A DNA stretch of 64,000 bases from Larkinella knui (lineage in GTDB: Bacteria; Bacteroidota; Bacteroidia; Cytophagales; Spirosomataceae), in the NCBI RefSeq assembly GCF_003858645.1, contig NZ_RQJP01000002.1, forward strand, positions 62,001-126,000, read 5' to 3'. Shown here one piece after another: positions 43,744 through 50,982 of the stretch (position 1 is its first letter; each line of letters opens with the position of its first letter). Made by a program: the position numbers and the translations under genes. A model generated the notes under the pieces. The model was not told where the DNA came from. It ran no database searches and was given only the letters and a program-made list of their open reading frames with translations.

Positions 43744-44319
43744 TCAGGAGAGAAAAAACAGCACCCAAACCGCAACGAAATCGCGCAGGTTCTGGCGTAG
43801 AAATGCCGTGGAGCGGGAAAGATGGTATTCAATGGCTTTTTCGGAAAGCTCCAGCCGCTGGGCAATTTCGCGGATCGAAAGCTGTTCAAACCGACGCAGG
43901 ATGAAAACTTCGCGGGTTTTTTCGGGAAGTTGCGCCAGGGTGTTCTGAATGGCTTCCGTCAGTTCATTCAGCTGAACGGTTTCGGTGGTCGTAAACGTTT
44001 CGACCGGGAAAAACTGCCGCAGTTGATCGAGGTAGTGTTCCTCCAGGATGTTCCGGCGAATGTAATCCACCATCAGGTTTTTGAGCGTAACGCCCAGAAA
44101 AGCCGGCAAATTCAGGATTTTGAGCGACTCCCGTTTCTGCCAGAGCAGCACGAACAGCTCCTGCGCCAGTTCCTCCGCCACCTCTTTCCGCCGGAGTTTG
44201 CGGTGGGCGACCACGTACATTTTATACCAATACCGCTCATATAATTCCCTGAAAGCCTGCTCGTCATCATGACGAAGCAGACTTAACAATTCGGTATCGG
44301 TCAATACGTGCAGAGACAT
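43744..44319 (-). CDS. ECF RNA polymerase sigma factor (Sus-associated)
   Basis: 191 residues. Sigma region 2 (ELYERYWYKMYVVAHRKL, EELAQELFVLLWQKRE) and region 4 (LPEKTREVFILRRFEQLS, IREIAQRLELSEKAIEYHL). Hydrophobic C-terminal tail (VAVWVLFFLS) is usual for the Bacteroidota type. It likely directs transcription of susC and downstream genes once released by FecR. Divergent from the SDR gene; the 8-bp-arm inverted repeat at 44331-44353 lies in front of it. Confidence 0.95.
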   Translation of the reverse strand: MSLHVLTDTELLSLLRHDDEQAFRELYERYWYKMYVVAHRKLRRKEVAEELAQELFVLLWQKRESLKILNLPAFLGVTLKNLMVDYIRRNILEEHYLDQLRQFFPVETFTTTETVQLNELTEAIQNTLAQLPEKTREVFILRRFEQLSIREIAQRLELSEKAIEYHLSRSTAFLRQNLRDFVAVWVLFFLS

Positions 44320-44330
44320 TTAAACGGGAA

Positions 44331-44353
44331 TTTATTACCAAATTTGTAATAAA
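44331..44353. promoter_or_regulatory. Inverted repeat upstream of the sigma-factor gene
   Basis: TTTATTAC - 7 nt - GTAATAAA, perfect arms, ending 12 bp before the start codon at 44319. Could be an operator or a hairpin in the leader. The rest of the 293 bp divergent spacer shows nothing recognisable. Confidence 0.4.
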
Positions 44354-44612
44354 TCTCAAAATATTTCAAAATATACCGGTTTTTAATTTTTTGCTTTTCC
44401 GCACCTGAATACGATCAACGGATCAAGCCGTACACAAGTTAACAGATGGGCTTTAAAACCAGGAAAAACTGCGGCATACCGGAATCGGTCGCTCCTGCCT
44501 GGCTTGTGACGCTATTCATCCGCCGGATTTATCCGTTCTGCGTTGGCAAATGCGACAGGTAGTTCGTTTCTTGCGACGGTAGAAAACCGTGCCGTTTTAA
44601 CTATTGACCAAC

Positions 44613-45380
44613 ATGATTTCACTCTGGAAACTCAACGGCTTCCGCGCTTTGGTGACCGGCGGTACCAAAGGTATCGGCGAAGCGATTGTCAAACAACTGC
44701 TGGAACTGGGTGCTGAAGTCTTTATGGTGGCCCGTGACAACGATCTATTGCAGCAGCAACTGAACGAATACCGCCAGGACGGTTTTTCGGTGGAAGGACT
44801 GGCAACGGACATTAGCCAGCCGGATGCCGCTCAACTGGTGGCGGAAGCTGTCCGAAACCGCTGGGGCAGTTTGGACATTCTGATCAACAACGCAGGCACG
44901 AACATTCGGAAACCCACGATCGACTACACGACGGCGGAGTTCGACCAGCTCCTGAACACCAACCTGCGGGCCGGGTATGAACTCTGCAAGTCGGTTTATC
45001 CGCTGCTGAAGACGTCGGGAAGAGGCAGTATCGTATTCGTTTCGTCGGTGTCGGGGCTGACGCACACCAGCAGCGGTTCAATTTACGGCATGACCAAGGC
45101 CGCTCTCCACCAACTGGCTCGTAATCTGGGTGTTGAATGGGCACCGGACGGTATACGGGCGAATGTAGTGGCGCCCTGGTACATTTACACACCACTGGCG
45201 GCACCCGTGCTGGATAATCCCGAAAAACTGGAGGGTATTCTGAAACGGACGCCCCTGGGACGCGTCGGAAAAGTGGAAGAGGTGGCCGCCACCGTCGCCT
45301 TCCTGTGTCTGCCCGGAGCCGGTTACATCACCGGCCAGACAATCGCCGTAGATGGCGGAATGACCGCCTGGGGCATGTAG
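44613..45380 (+). CDS. SDR oxidoreductase, tropinone-reductase-like
   Basis: 255 residues from the ATG at 44613; an in-frame TTG nine bases earlier is less likely. Classical [41 protein letters not shown], catalytic YGMTKAAL and C-terminal [17 protein letters not shown]. No signal peptide. Reduces or oxidises an alcohol or ketone with NAD(P); substrate unknown. Ends just before an inverted-repeat spacer, convergent with the Hint-domain gene. No obvious operon partner. Confidence 0.92.
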   Translation: MISLWKLNGFRALVTGGTKGIGEAIVKQLLELGAEVFMVARDNDLLQQQLNEYRQDGFSVEGLATDISQPDAAQLVAEAVRNRWGSLDILINNAGTNIRKPTIDYTTAEFDQLLNTNLRAGYELCKSVYPLLKTSGRGSIVFVSSVSGLTHTSSGSIYGMTKAALHQLARNLGVEWAPDGIRANVVAPWYIYTPLAAPVLDNPEKLEGILKRTPLGRVGKVEEVAATVAFLCLPGAGYITGQTIAVDGGMTAWGM

Positions 45381-45382
45381 TG

Positions 45383-45480
45383 ACGGTTTTCAGTTTACGG
45401 TTTACAGTGGCTGACGCATGTTTTGGAACGCGTCAGCCACTGTAGCGACGGCCCGGCGTAAACCGTAAACTGAAAACCGT
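45383..45480. repeat. Heptameric inverted repeat with nested GGCTGACGC hairpin
   Basis: The outer arms 45383-45405 and 45458-45480 are perfectly complementary over 23 bp and made of 7-bp units. A second perfect 13-bp stem, 45405-45417 with 45430-45442, contains GGCTGACGC. Lies between convergent genes and might act as a two-way terminator. Confidence 0.9.
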
Positions 45481-45491
45481 AAACCTACCAC

Positions 45492-46493
45492 TTATTTATC
45501 CAGTACAACTACGTCGTTGATCAGGTAGCTTCCTCGTTCCGTCGTCAGGTTAAAGACTTTGTCAACCGTCCGGACGTTGGCCTGAACCGCTGCCACTTTC
45601 CACGCCGACACCGCACGGGTAGCTCCGTCGTACCGATACACGACATCCCCGTTACGGAGATCCCCCAGCTTTTTCGAACCGGTGGCGGTTTGAACAGGAT
45701 GGTTGGCGGTAGCTTCCAGCAAAATTGGCTGGGTCAGAGAAGCGGTGTTGCTGGCCGAAATTTCCTGAACCGGCGTAATCCAGACGCCCGCAAGGACCAG
45801 ATTCGGCTTGGCGTGAGTGGTCACTTCCCGAACCCGCGCCGGAACCAGAAGGTTGGTTTTGGCGTCGTAGGCCAGAACATCATCCCCGGCTTTTATAGCC
45901 TGAATGGCTTTCGTCTGCCGATCCGCCAGCGTCACCACGGCGTCGGCGGGGAAGCAGAAATTGTATTCTTCTTTTTTCTTGTCACCGCCTTCTTCCTTCG
46001 CGCCACCACCGCCCAGCAGCAAAGACATTTCGCGGGAAATGACAAACCCCAGCGCTGACATCAGCCCGGCTTCTTTTTCACCGACGTACTTCAGATCGTC
46101 GATGTAGGCATCCCACGCCTTGCGGTCGGCGCTGGCACCGGGAATGACGAACGGCTTGATTTCCTTCGTTTTGCCATTTTCATAAACCGCCAGCAAGCCC
46201 AGTTCTTTGGTATCAGCGGCTGTGAAGATTTTATACAGGTAGATTTTGCGGGGAATACCGTCGCTGTAATTGAAGACGTAGGCGGGTCGTTCTTCGTAGC
46301 GGTCCAGAATAAAATCACCGGATTTGAAGTAGGTATCTTTCTCCAGATTACCGATTTTGATGGCTTTGACCGCTTTCAACTGATCCAGCGACATGCTGGC
46401 AGTGGCCGTTTGGGCCCATACGCGTTGAGAAACCAGTTGCGCAACCAGCACGCAACATACCAGTAGACATTTTCGGAGTAGGCTAGTTTTCAT
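45492..46493 (-). CDS. Secreted Hint-domain (hedgehog/intein-like) protein
   Basis: 333 residues. Signal peptide LLRKCLLVCCVLVAQLVSQR then AQ. Residues 30-175 are an unknown domain (EKDTYFKSGDFILDRYEERP), with a Gly/Lys/Glu-rich linker. From about 180 a Hint domain: the nucleophile Cys in NFCFPADAVVTLADRQ, block-B TANHPVQT (TxxH motif) and the last strand SYLINDVVVLDK. The C-terminal His-Asn of splicing inteins is missing, as in hedgehog-type domains that cleave rather than splice. Self-processing would release the N-terminal domain outside the cytoplasm (inference). Confidence 0.85.
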   Translation of the reverse strand: MKTSLLRKCLLVCCVLVAQLVSQRVWAQTATASMSLDQLKAVKAIKIGNLEKDTYFKSGDFILDRYEERPAYVFNYSDGIPRKIYLYKIFTAADTKELGLLAVYENGKTKEIKPFVIPGASADRKAWDAYIDDLKYVGEKEAGLMSALGFVISREMSLLLGGGGAKEEGGDKKKEEYNFCFPADAVVTLADRQTKAIQAIKAGDDVLAYDAKTNLLVPARVREVTTHAKPNLVLAGVWITPVQEISASNTASLTQPILLEATANHPVQTATGSKKLGDLRNGDVVYRYDGATRAVSAWKVAAVQANVRTVDKVFNLTTERGSYLINDVVVLDK

Positions 46494-46515
46494 GGATGTG
46501 ATTGGTTAACGTACT

Positions 46516-46538
46516 CACGGACTGAAGTCCGTGTTTTT
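46516..46538 (+). terminator. Short hairpin followed by T-run (CACGGACT)
   Basis: CACGGACT (46516-46523), GA, AGTCCGTG (46526-46533), then TTTTT on the plus strand. No plus-strand gene ends nearby, so it may be a repeat element rather than a working terminator. Confidence 0.35.
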
Positions 46539-46614
46539 ATTTAGAAGTCTATTCAGGAAACTCGGGTACCCAGATTCACGGCCCAAAGCGGCAGCGGCCG
46601 TCCGACCGTGGGTA

Positions 46615-48177
46615 TTACTTCTTTGTGTATTCGCCAACGCGGGCGTGCAGTGAATCGACTACACGCCGGGCCGAGGTAAACGCCCCCGCCATCCAGGCCG
46701 TCAGGTACGTTGTGTGTTCGCCGGCAAAGTAGATGTTGCCGTCCGGTTCGAGCAGCGACGGATAGTATTTTTTCCGTACCGCATCGTCGTACAAGGCCCA
46801 ACCGCCTTCGTTGTAAGGGATTTTCTGCCAGGCCAGTGAAAACGAGTTTTCAAATTCCTGCGGGTATTGCGGGTGAATTTTATAGCCTTGTTCGAGCGCC
46901 ATTTTCTCGCGCGCCGGGAGCGACAGATCCCCAACTGCCCCCGCGCGGTTGTAGAAATTATAATACCCGATCAACACGCCTTTCTGGCCCATCAGGCCGA
47001 ACGATGGATACCAGATCTGGTTGATATCCAGGTTGGTGCGGGAAATGCCGCCGTAAATCGCATCGTCTTCTTCCCAAAACCGCCGTTTGAATTGCAGGCC
47101 GATTTTGCCGGTTTTCATGTACGGAATAAAGTCGGCCGACCGCTTGACCATCGGTGACAGGTCCGAATCGATTTTTTTCAGAATGGGCAAGGGCAGCGCG
47201 CAAACGCAGAATTCAGCCGTGATTTCGGTCGGTTTTCCGTCTTTCTGATAAACCACCCGAACGCCATTCTCTGTTTTCCGCAGTTCTTTCACCGGCGCAT
47301 TGAACAGAATTTTTCCCGCCAGTTTTTTCTCCAGCGCCTTCGGAATGGCATCCATACCGCCGACCGGTTGCAGCAGCGTCGAATGTTGTTCGAACGTATA
47401 ATCGCCGTTGTTGTAAAAAACCGGCTGCATGTATCCCGAACGAAGGTATTCCGTCAGACCGAACGGGTCTTCGAGATTCCCGGGAACCGGGCCTGCGCCG
47501 GGCATCGTTTTGTAACCCCGGCGGTTGGTGCCTTTGTAAAGCTTACCGGTATTGAGATCGCCCTCATTTTTCAGGTAATCGATCAGCTTTTCAACATCTT
47601 CTTTGGTCAGCTGCTGATCGAGCGCCGACTGATCGAGGGCTTTTGCCAGCAACTCACTCGTATACCCGCGCATGTCGCTGTGGTATTCCCGAATGCGCAT
47701 GCGTTTGTTGGCCAGCGACCCCGTTCCGCCGTCATTGTAAAGCCAGGCCGATTCGTTGGAGCCGTTGAAGATTTCGAGCGGTACGCCCAGTTCCCGGCAA
47801 TAGTGCAAAGTCAGTTGGTGGTTATGGGGAATCCGGGCCGCACCACCATTAAAGTACTGGCCGTCAACGAATTTACAAACCTGTTCGGTACCGCCGATTT
47901 CGGTTTCCTTCGTGCCGCCACGCACGGTCCAGACCCGGCCACCAGACCGGCTGCGGGCTTCGAGAACGGTGCAGTCGTACCCCAGTTTACCCAGCTCGTA
48001 GGCGGTGGTCATGCCCGCCAAACCCGCTCCCAGAATCACCACTTTGCGGGCTTTTCCGTCTTTGAGGCCGTTGGCCGATAAATCAAACGCTTCGGCGGGG
48101 GCCGATTTCAGTAATCCCCACGCCAGTAAGGTGGCGTAAGTAGCTCCGGTTGATTCAATAAAATTCCGTCGGGTCAT
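46615..48177 (-). CDS. Tat-exported flavin monoamine oxidase-like protein
   Basis: 520 residues from the ATG at 48177. Tat signal TRRNFIESTGATYATLLAWG at residues 2-21; a longer frame adds 20 residues encoded by the repeat upstream and is rejected. FAD motif VVILGAGLAGMTTAYELGK, LEARSRSGGRVWTV and the C-terminal FAD contact IYFAGEHTTYLTAWMAGAF. The family oxidises amines or amino acids and produces hydrogen peroxide, ammonia and an aldehyde or keto acid. It lies directly downstream of an exported aminotransferase gene. Confidence 0.92.
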   Translation of the reverse strand: MTRRNFIESTGATYATLLAWGLLKSAPAEAFDLSANGLKDGKARKVVILGAGLAGMTTAYELGKLGYDCTVLEARSRSGGRVWTVRGGTKETEIGGTEQVCKFVDGQYFNGGAARIPHNHQLTLHYCRELGVPLEIFNGSNESAWLYNDGGTGSLANKRMRIREYHSDMRGYTSELLAKALDQSALDQQLTKEDVEKLIDYLKNEGDLNTGKLYKGTNRRGYKTMPGAGPVPGNLEDPFGLTEYLRSGYMQPVFYNNGDYTFEQHSTLLQPVGGMDAIPKALEKKLAGKILFNAPVKELRKTENGVRVVYQKDGKPTEITAEFCVCALPLPILKKIDSDLSPMVKRSADFIPYMKTGKIGLQFKRRFWEEDDAIYGGISRTNLDINQIWYPSFGLMGQKGVLIGYYNFYNRAGAVGDLSLPAREKMALEQGYKIHPQYPQEFENSFSLAWQKIPYNEGGWALYDDAVRKKYYPSLLEPDGNIYFAGEHTTYLTAWMAGAFTSARRVVDSLHARVGEYTKK

Positions 48178-48195
48178 ATTTAATGAATGATGAGT

Positions 48196-48252
48196 GATGA
48201 ACGATGAACGATGAATGGGCTGACGCACAGCATTCATCGTTCATCGTTCATC
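48196..48252. repeat. Heptameric inverted repeat, GATGAAC type
   Basis: Perfect 22-bp arms, 48196-48217 and 48231-48252, made of GATGAAC GATGAAC GATGAAT. The 13-nt loop holds GGCTGACGC, the same tip found at 6113 and 45383 although the arm sequence is different. Between the amine oxidase and aminotransferase genes. Confidence 0.9.
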
Positions 48253-48263
48253 ATCCATAATTA

Positions 48264-49451
48264 CTAAGCAATTTTCTTAAATACATCCATGAACATTCCC
48301 ATTTCGTCGACCGTACCGATGCTGACGCGGCAGTAGGGCTGGGCATTGTATTCGCGCGTGGAGGTGAGAATGCCGTTGCCAAACATCTCCTTTTCGAAGA
48401 CCTTGGTTTTCATCCGAATCGGGAACAACACGAAGTTGGCGTACGACGGAACGTATTCGTAGCCCTTCTCTTTCAGGCCTTTATAGAGTAGTTCGCGGGC
48501 TTTGTCGTTTTCGGTGCGGCAGAAGTTCTGCCATTCTTCGTCCTGGTAGCTGGCAATACCGGCTTTCAGGGTCGTCACACTCGGGTTCCATTCGCCCCGT
48601 GAATAGTTCTGAAGTTCGGTCAGGAATTTTTCAGGACCGATGGCATAACCGAGTCGCAGTCCGGCAAAGCCGTGAATTTTGGAGAATGTGCGGGTCAGAA
48701 AGACGTTAGCCCCTTCGGCCACCAGTTTTGGCAAAGCCGGGCGATCCTCCGGTTTCAGGAAATCGATATACGCTTCGTCAACAAATACCGGCACTTTCGG
48801 CGACACCTCCTTGCAGAAAGCCACCAAGTCGGCGGCCGGAATGATCGTGCCGGTGGGGTTGTTGGGATTGCAGATATACACCAGCTTGGTATCCGGCGTT
48901 ATTTTAGCCTTCATGGCCGCTAGATCATAGCGGTATTCCTTCGTCAGCGGAACGGCTTCGATCTTCGCTCCGAACTTTTTAGAACATCCCAGAAAATCAT
49001 CGTAGGTAAACTGGCTGGTCAGGATGGTGCCACCCGCGCCTTTAGCCGCGCTGCCGGTAAAAAAAACCGCCATGGCCGTCAGCAATTCCGACGATCCGGC
49101 CGAAAGCATGATGTTTTCGGGTTTGACGCCTTCTTTGGCAGCAATCAGCTGTTTCAACTCCTGGCCCTCGAACATGGCATACCGATTACCGGTTTCGGCG
49201 GCTTTCACAATAGCGTCCTTCGCTTTTTGGGAAATTCCATGCGGGTTTTCGTTGAACGCAATGCGGGCTTTTAACTTGGGCATTTCCCGGCCCAACTGAG
49301 CAAATTCAGTAACGAGCGTCTGTTCGTGCAGGGCATTCGCAGCCACCGGATTCCAGAAACTTCCGGCCCGGGAAGCCCGACTAACGGATAAGCCGGCGGT
49401 TAATAAAGCACCGGTACGTAACAAATTTCGGCGAGAGATGGGATGGTCCAT
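48264..49451 (-). CDS. Tat-exported PLP aminotransferase (class I/II, HisC-like)
   Basis: 395 residues. Tat signal SRRNLLRTGALLTAGLS at 6-22. Fold type I PLP enzyme: LSAGSSELLTA, NPNNPTGTII (cofactor Asn region), DEAYIDF, the Schiff-base lysine in TRTFSKIHGFAGLRLGY and the C-terminal arginine in QPYCRVSIGT. Tat export suggests that the PLP-loaded enzyme works in the periplasm, unusual because the family normally makes amino acids in the cytoplasm. An amine oxidase with a Tat signal follows, separated by a hairpin repeat. Confidence 0.9.
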   Translation of the reverse strand: MDHPISRRNLLRTGALLTAGLSVSRASRAGSFWNPVAANALHEQTLVTEFAQLGREMPKLKARIAFNENPHGISQKAKDAIVKAAETGNRYAMFEGQELKQLIAAKEGVKPENIMLSAGSSELLTAMAVFFTGSAAKGAGGTILTSQFTYDDFLGCSKKFGAKIEAVPLTKEYRYDLAAMKAKITPDTKLVYICNPNNPTGTIIPAADLVAFCKEVSPKVPVFVDEAYIDFLKPEDRPALPKLVAEGANVFLTRTFSKIHGFAGLRLGYAIGPEKFLTELQNYSRGEWNPSVTTLKAGIASYQDEEWQNFCRTENDKARELLYKGLKEKGYEYVPSYANFVLFPIRMKTKVFEKEMFGNGILTSTREYNAQPYCRVSIGTVDEMGMFMDVFKKIA

Positions 49452-49853
49452 GATTTTGTAGAGTTCGTAGTCTTTTTGTACTAAACTACGATGATATTTT
49501 ATTATTTCCGAGTAATGCCAAATCCAATTTTGTTATTTCAAAAATAATCAAAATTTCTAAATTGACTTCTTAATAAAAGTAGATTCATATTCTTTTTGTA
49601 ATTATTCCAAAAATTTGCATTGAATAGAAACCAGTTTTTGTAAAAATTACATGAATTTCATAAAAACAACTTAATTATCACACTTCTTACTTCACACCTA
49701 TCGGAGCCTTGAAATACGTAGTTTTCCGGCCAAAATGCGTAGAAAGATTTAACACACCAGGCAGAAAAAGGCTGAATAATTGATATACTTACACTTATAA
49801 AAAATACCGGTTCACCGTACGGCACTCCGTGCTTAACCTCAATTTATCCTGAA
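49452..49853. promoter_or_regulatory. AT-rich divergent promoter region
   Basis: 402 bp, much more AT-rich than the coding DNA. TCGTAGT (49465-49471) is repeated in inverse as ACTACGA (49485-49491) close to the aminotransferase start. No clear TAnnTTTG box. No gene was seen. Confidence 0.4.
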
Positions 49854-50756
49854 ATGAAACTTACCATTCAAGGTTTGAACAAAACCTACTCAAACGGTGT
49901 CCGGGCCTTGCAGGACGTCGCCTTAACGATTCCGCAGGGCATGTTTGGTCTTCTGGGCCCGAATGGCGCGGGCAAATCATCGCTCATGCGGACCATTGCG
50001 ACCTTGCAGGAAGCCGATGGCGGCCAGATTCTGCTGGAAGATACCCCAATCGGAACCATCGACGTACTTCGCCAGAAAGACGCCATTCGCCGGGTATTAG
50101 GCTATTTACCCCAGGAATTCGGTGTTTATCCGAAAGTGTCGGCCGAAACCATGCTCGACCACATTGCCAGCCTGAAAGGAATCAGCAACAGCCGGGAACG
50201 CAAACTGATTGTCGATGCGCTGCTCGAAAAAGTGAATCTGGCCCACGTCAAGAAGAAGAATTTAGGAACATTTTCGGGCGGAATGAAACAGCGGTTTGGC
50301 ATCGCCCAGGCCCTGATTGGCAGCCCCAGCCTCATTATTGTCGACGAACCCACGGCCGGCCTGGACCCCGCCGAACGCAACCGCTTCCACAACCTCCTCT
50401 CCGAAATCGGTGAAAATACCGTCGTCATTCTATCGACTCACATCGTTGAAGACGTTACCAACCTTTGCTCCGACATGGCGATCATCAGCCTCGGCAACGT
50501 CATCGCCCACGGGCACCCCGCCGATCTGGTGGCCAGTATTCAGGGAAAAATCTGGCGCAAAATCATCGAGAAACCCGAACTCGACAACTACAAAGCCAAC
50601 CATCAGGTCATTTCGACCCAGCTTAAAGGTGGCAAAACCCAGATTCATATTTACAGTGACAGCCCGCAACTCGGGTTTGAGCCGGTAGAAGCCGATCTGG
50701 AAGACGTCTACTTCTCCAAAATCACCAGCCACCAGGAATTGGGAGTTGTGAGTTAA
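49854..50756 (+). CDS. ABC transporter ATP-binding protein
   Basis: 300 residues. Walker A GPNGAGKSSLMR, signature FSGGMKQRFGIAQAL, Walker B LIIVDEPTAGLD and the H-loop in LSTHIVEDV. The C-terminal 70 residues are a small extra domain. It pairs with the permease-peptidase fusion encoded 226 bp downstream on the same strand. The complex is probably an exporter or membrane-stress system; its cargo is unknown. Confidence 0.95.
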   Translation: MKLTIQGLNKTYSNGVRALQDVALTIPQGMFGLLGPNGAGKSSLMRTIATLQEADGGQILLEDTPIGTIDVLRQKDAIRRVLGYLPQEFGVYPKVSAETMLDHIASLKGISNSRERKLIVDALLEKVNLAHVKKKNLGTFSGGMKQRFGIAQALIGSPSLIIVDEPTAGLDPAERNRFHNLLSEIGENTVVILSTHIVEDVTNLCSDMAIISLGNVIAHGHPADLVASIQGKIWRKIIEKPELDNYKANHQVISTQLKGGKTQIHIYSDSPQLGFEPVEADLEDVYFSKITSHQELGVVS

Positions 50757-50982
50757 GAAGTATGAGTTAAGAATTAAACGATAACCCCGCTGGTCGGGAT
50801 TTGCAATTCCGGCCGAAACGGTTGCGGATTTGAAATCCTCAACCGACAGAATCAAGCGGGGTCGCCCGGCGATTTGAAATCTTGATTAGCCCAATTCTTA
50901 ACGCATAACCACACGAGCGTCGGATAGCCGATGCCTCCCGTCTTAACGCTTCATTCCTAACTCATAACGCTTAACGAAGATC
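50757..50982. repeat. Composite nested repeats between the ABC ATPase and permease genes
   Basis: Outer layer of 7-bp units (GAGTTAA GAAGTAT GAGTTAA GAATTAA) with inverse units at the right end (TCTTAAC GCTTCAT TCCTAAC TCATAAC GCTTAAC). Inside, CCCCGCT pairs with AGCGGGG, and three related palindromes occur: GGATTTGCAATTCC, GGATTTGAAATCC and CGATTTGAAATCTTG. No coding signal. Confidence 0.7.

Noticed and set aside
46516-46538. Terminator of an unseen plus-strand gene
   Set aside because: No credible plus-strand coding frame ends before it, so a gene is not called; the hairpin is listed only as an element.
48178-48237. 20-residue extension of the amine oxidase
   Set aside because: Encoded by the GATGAAC repeat and would place residues in front of the Tat signal.
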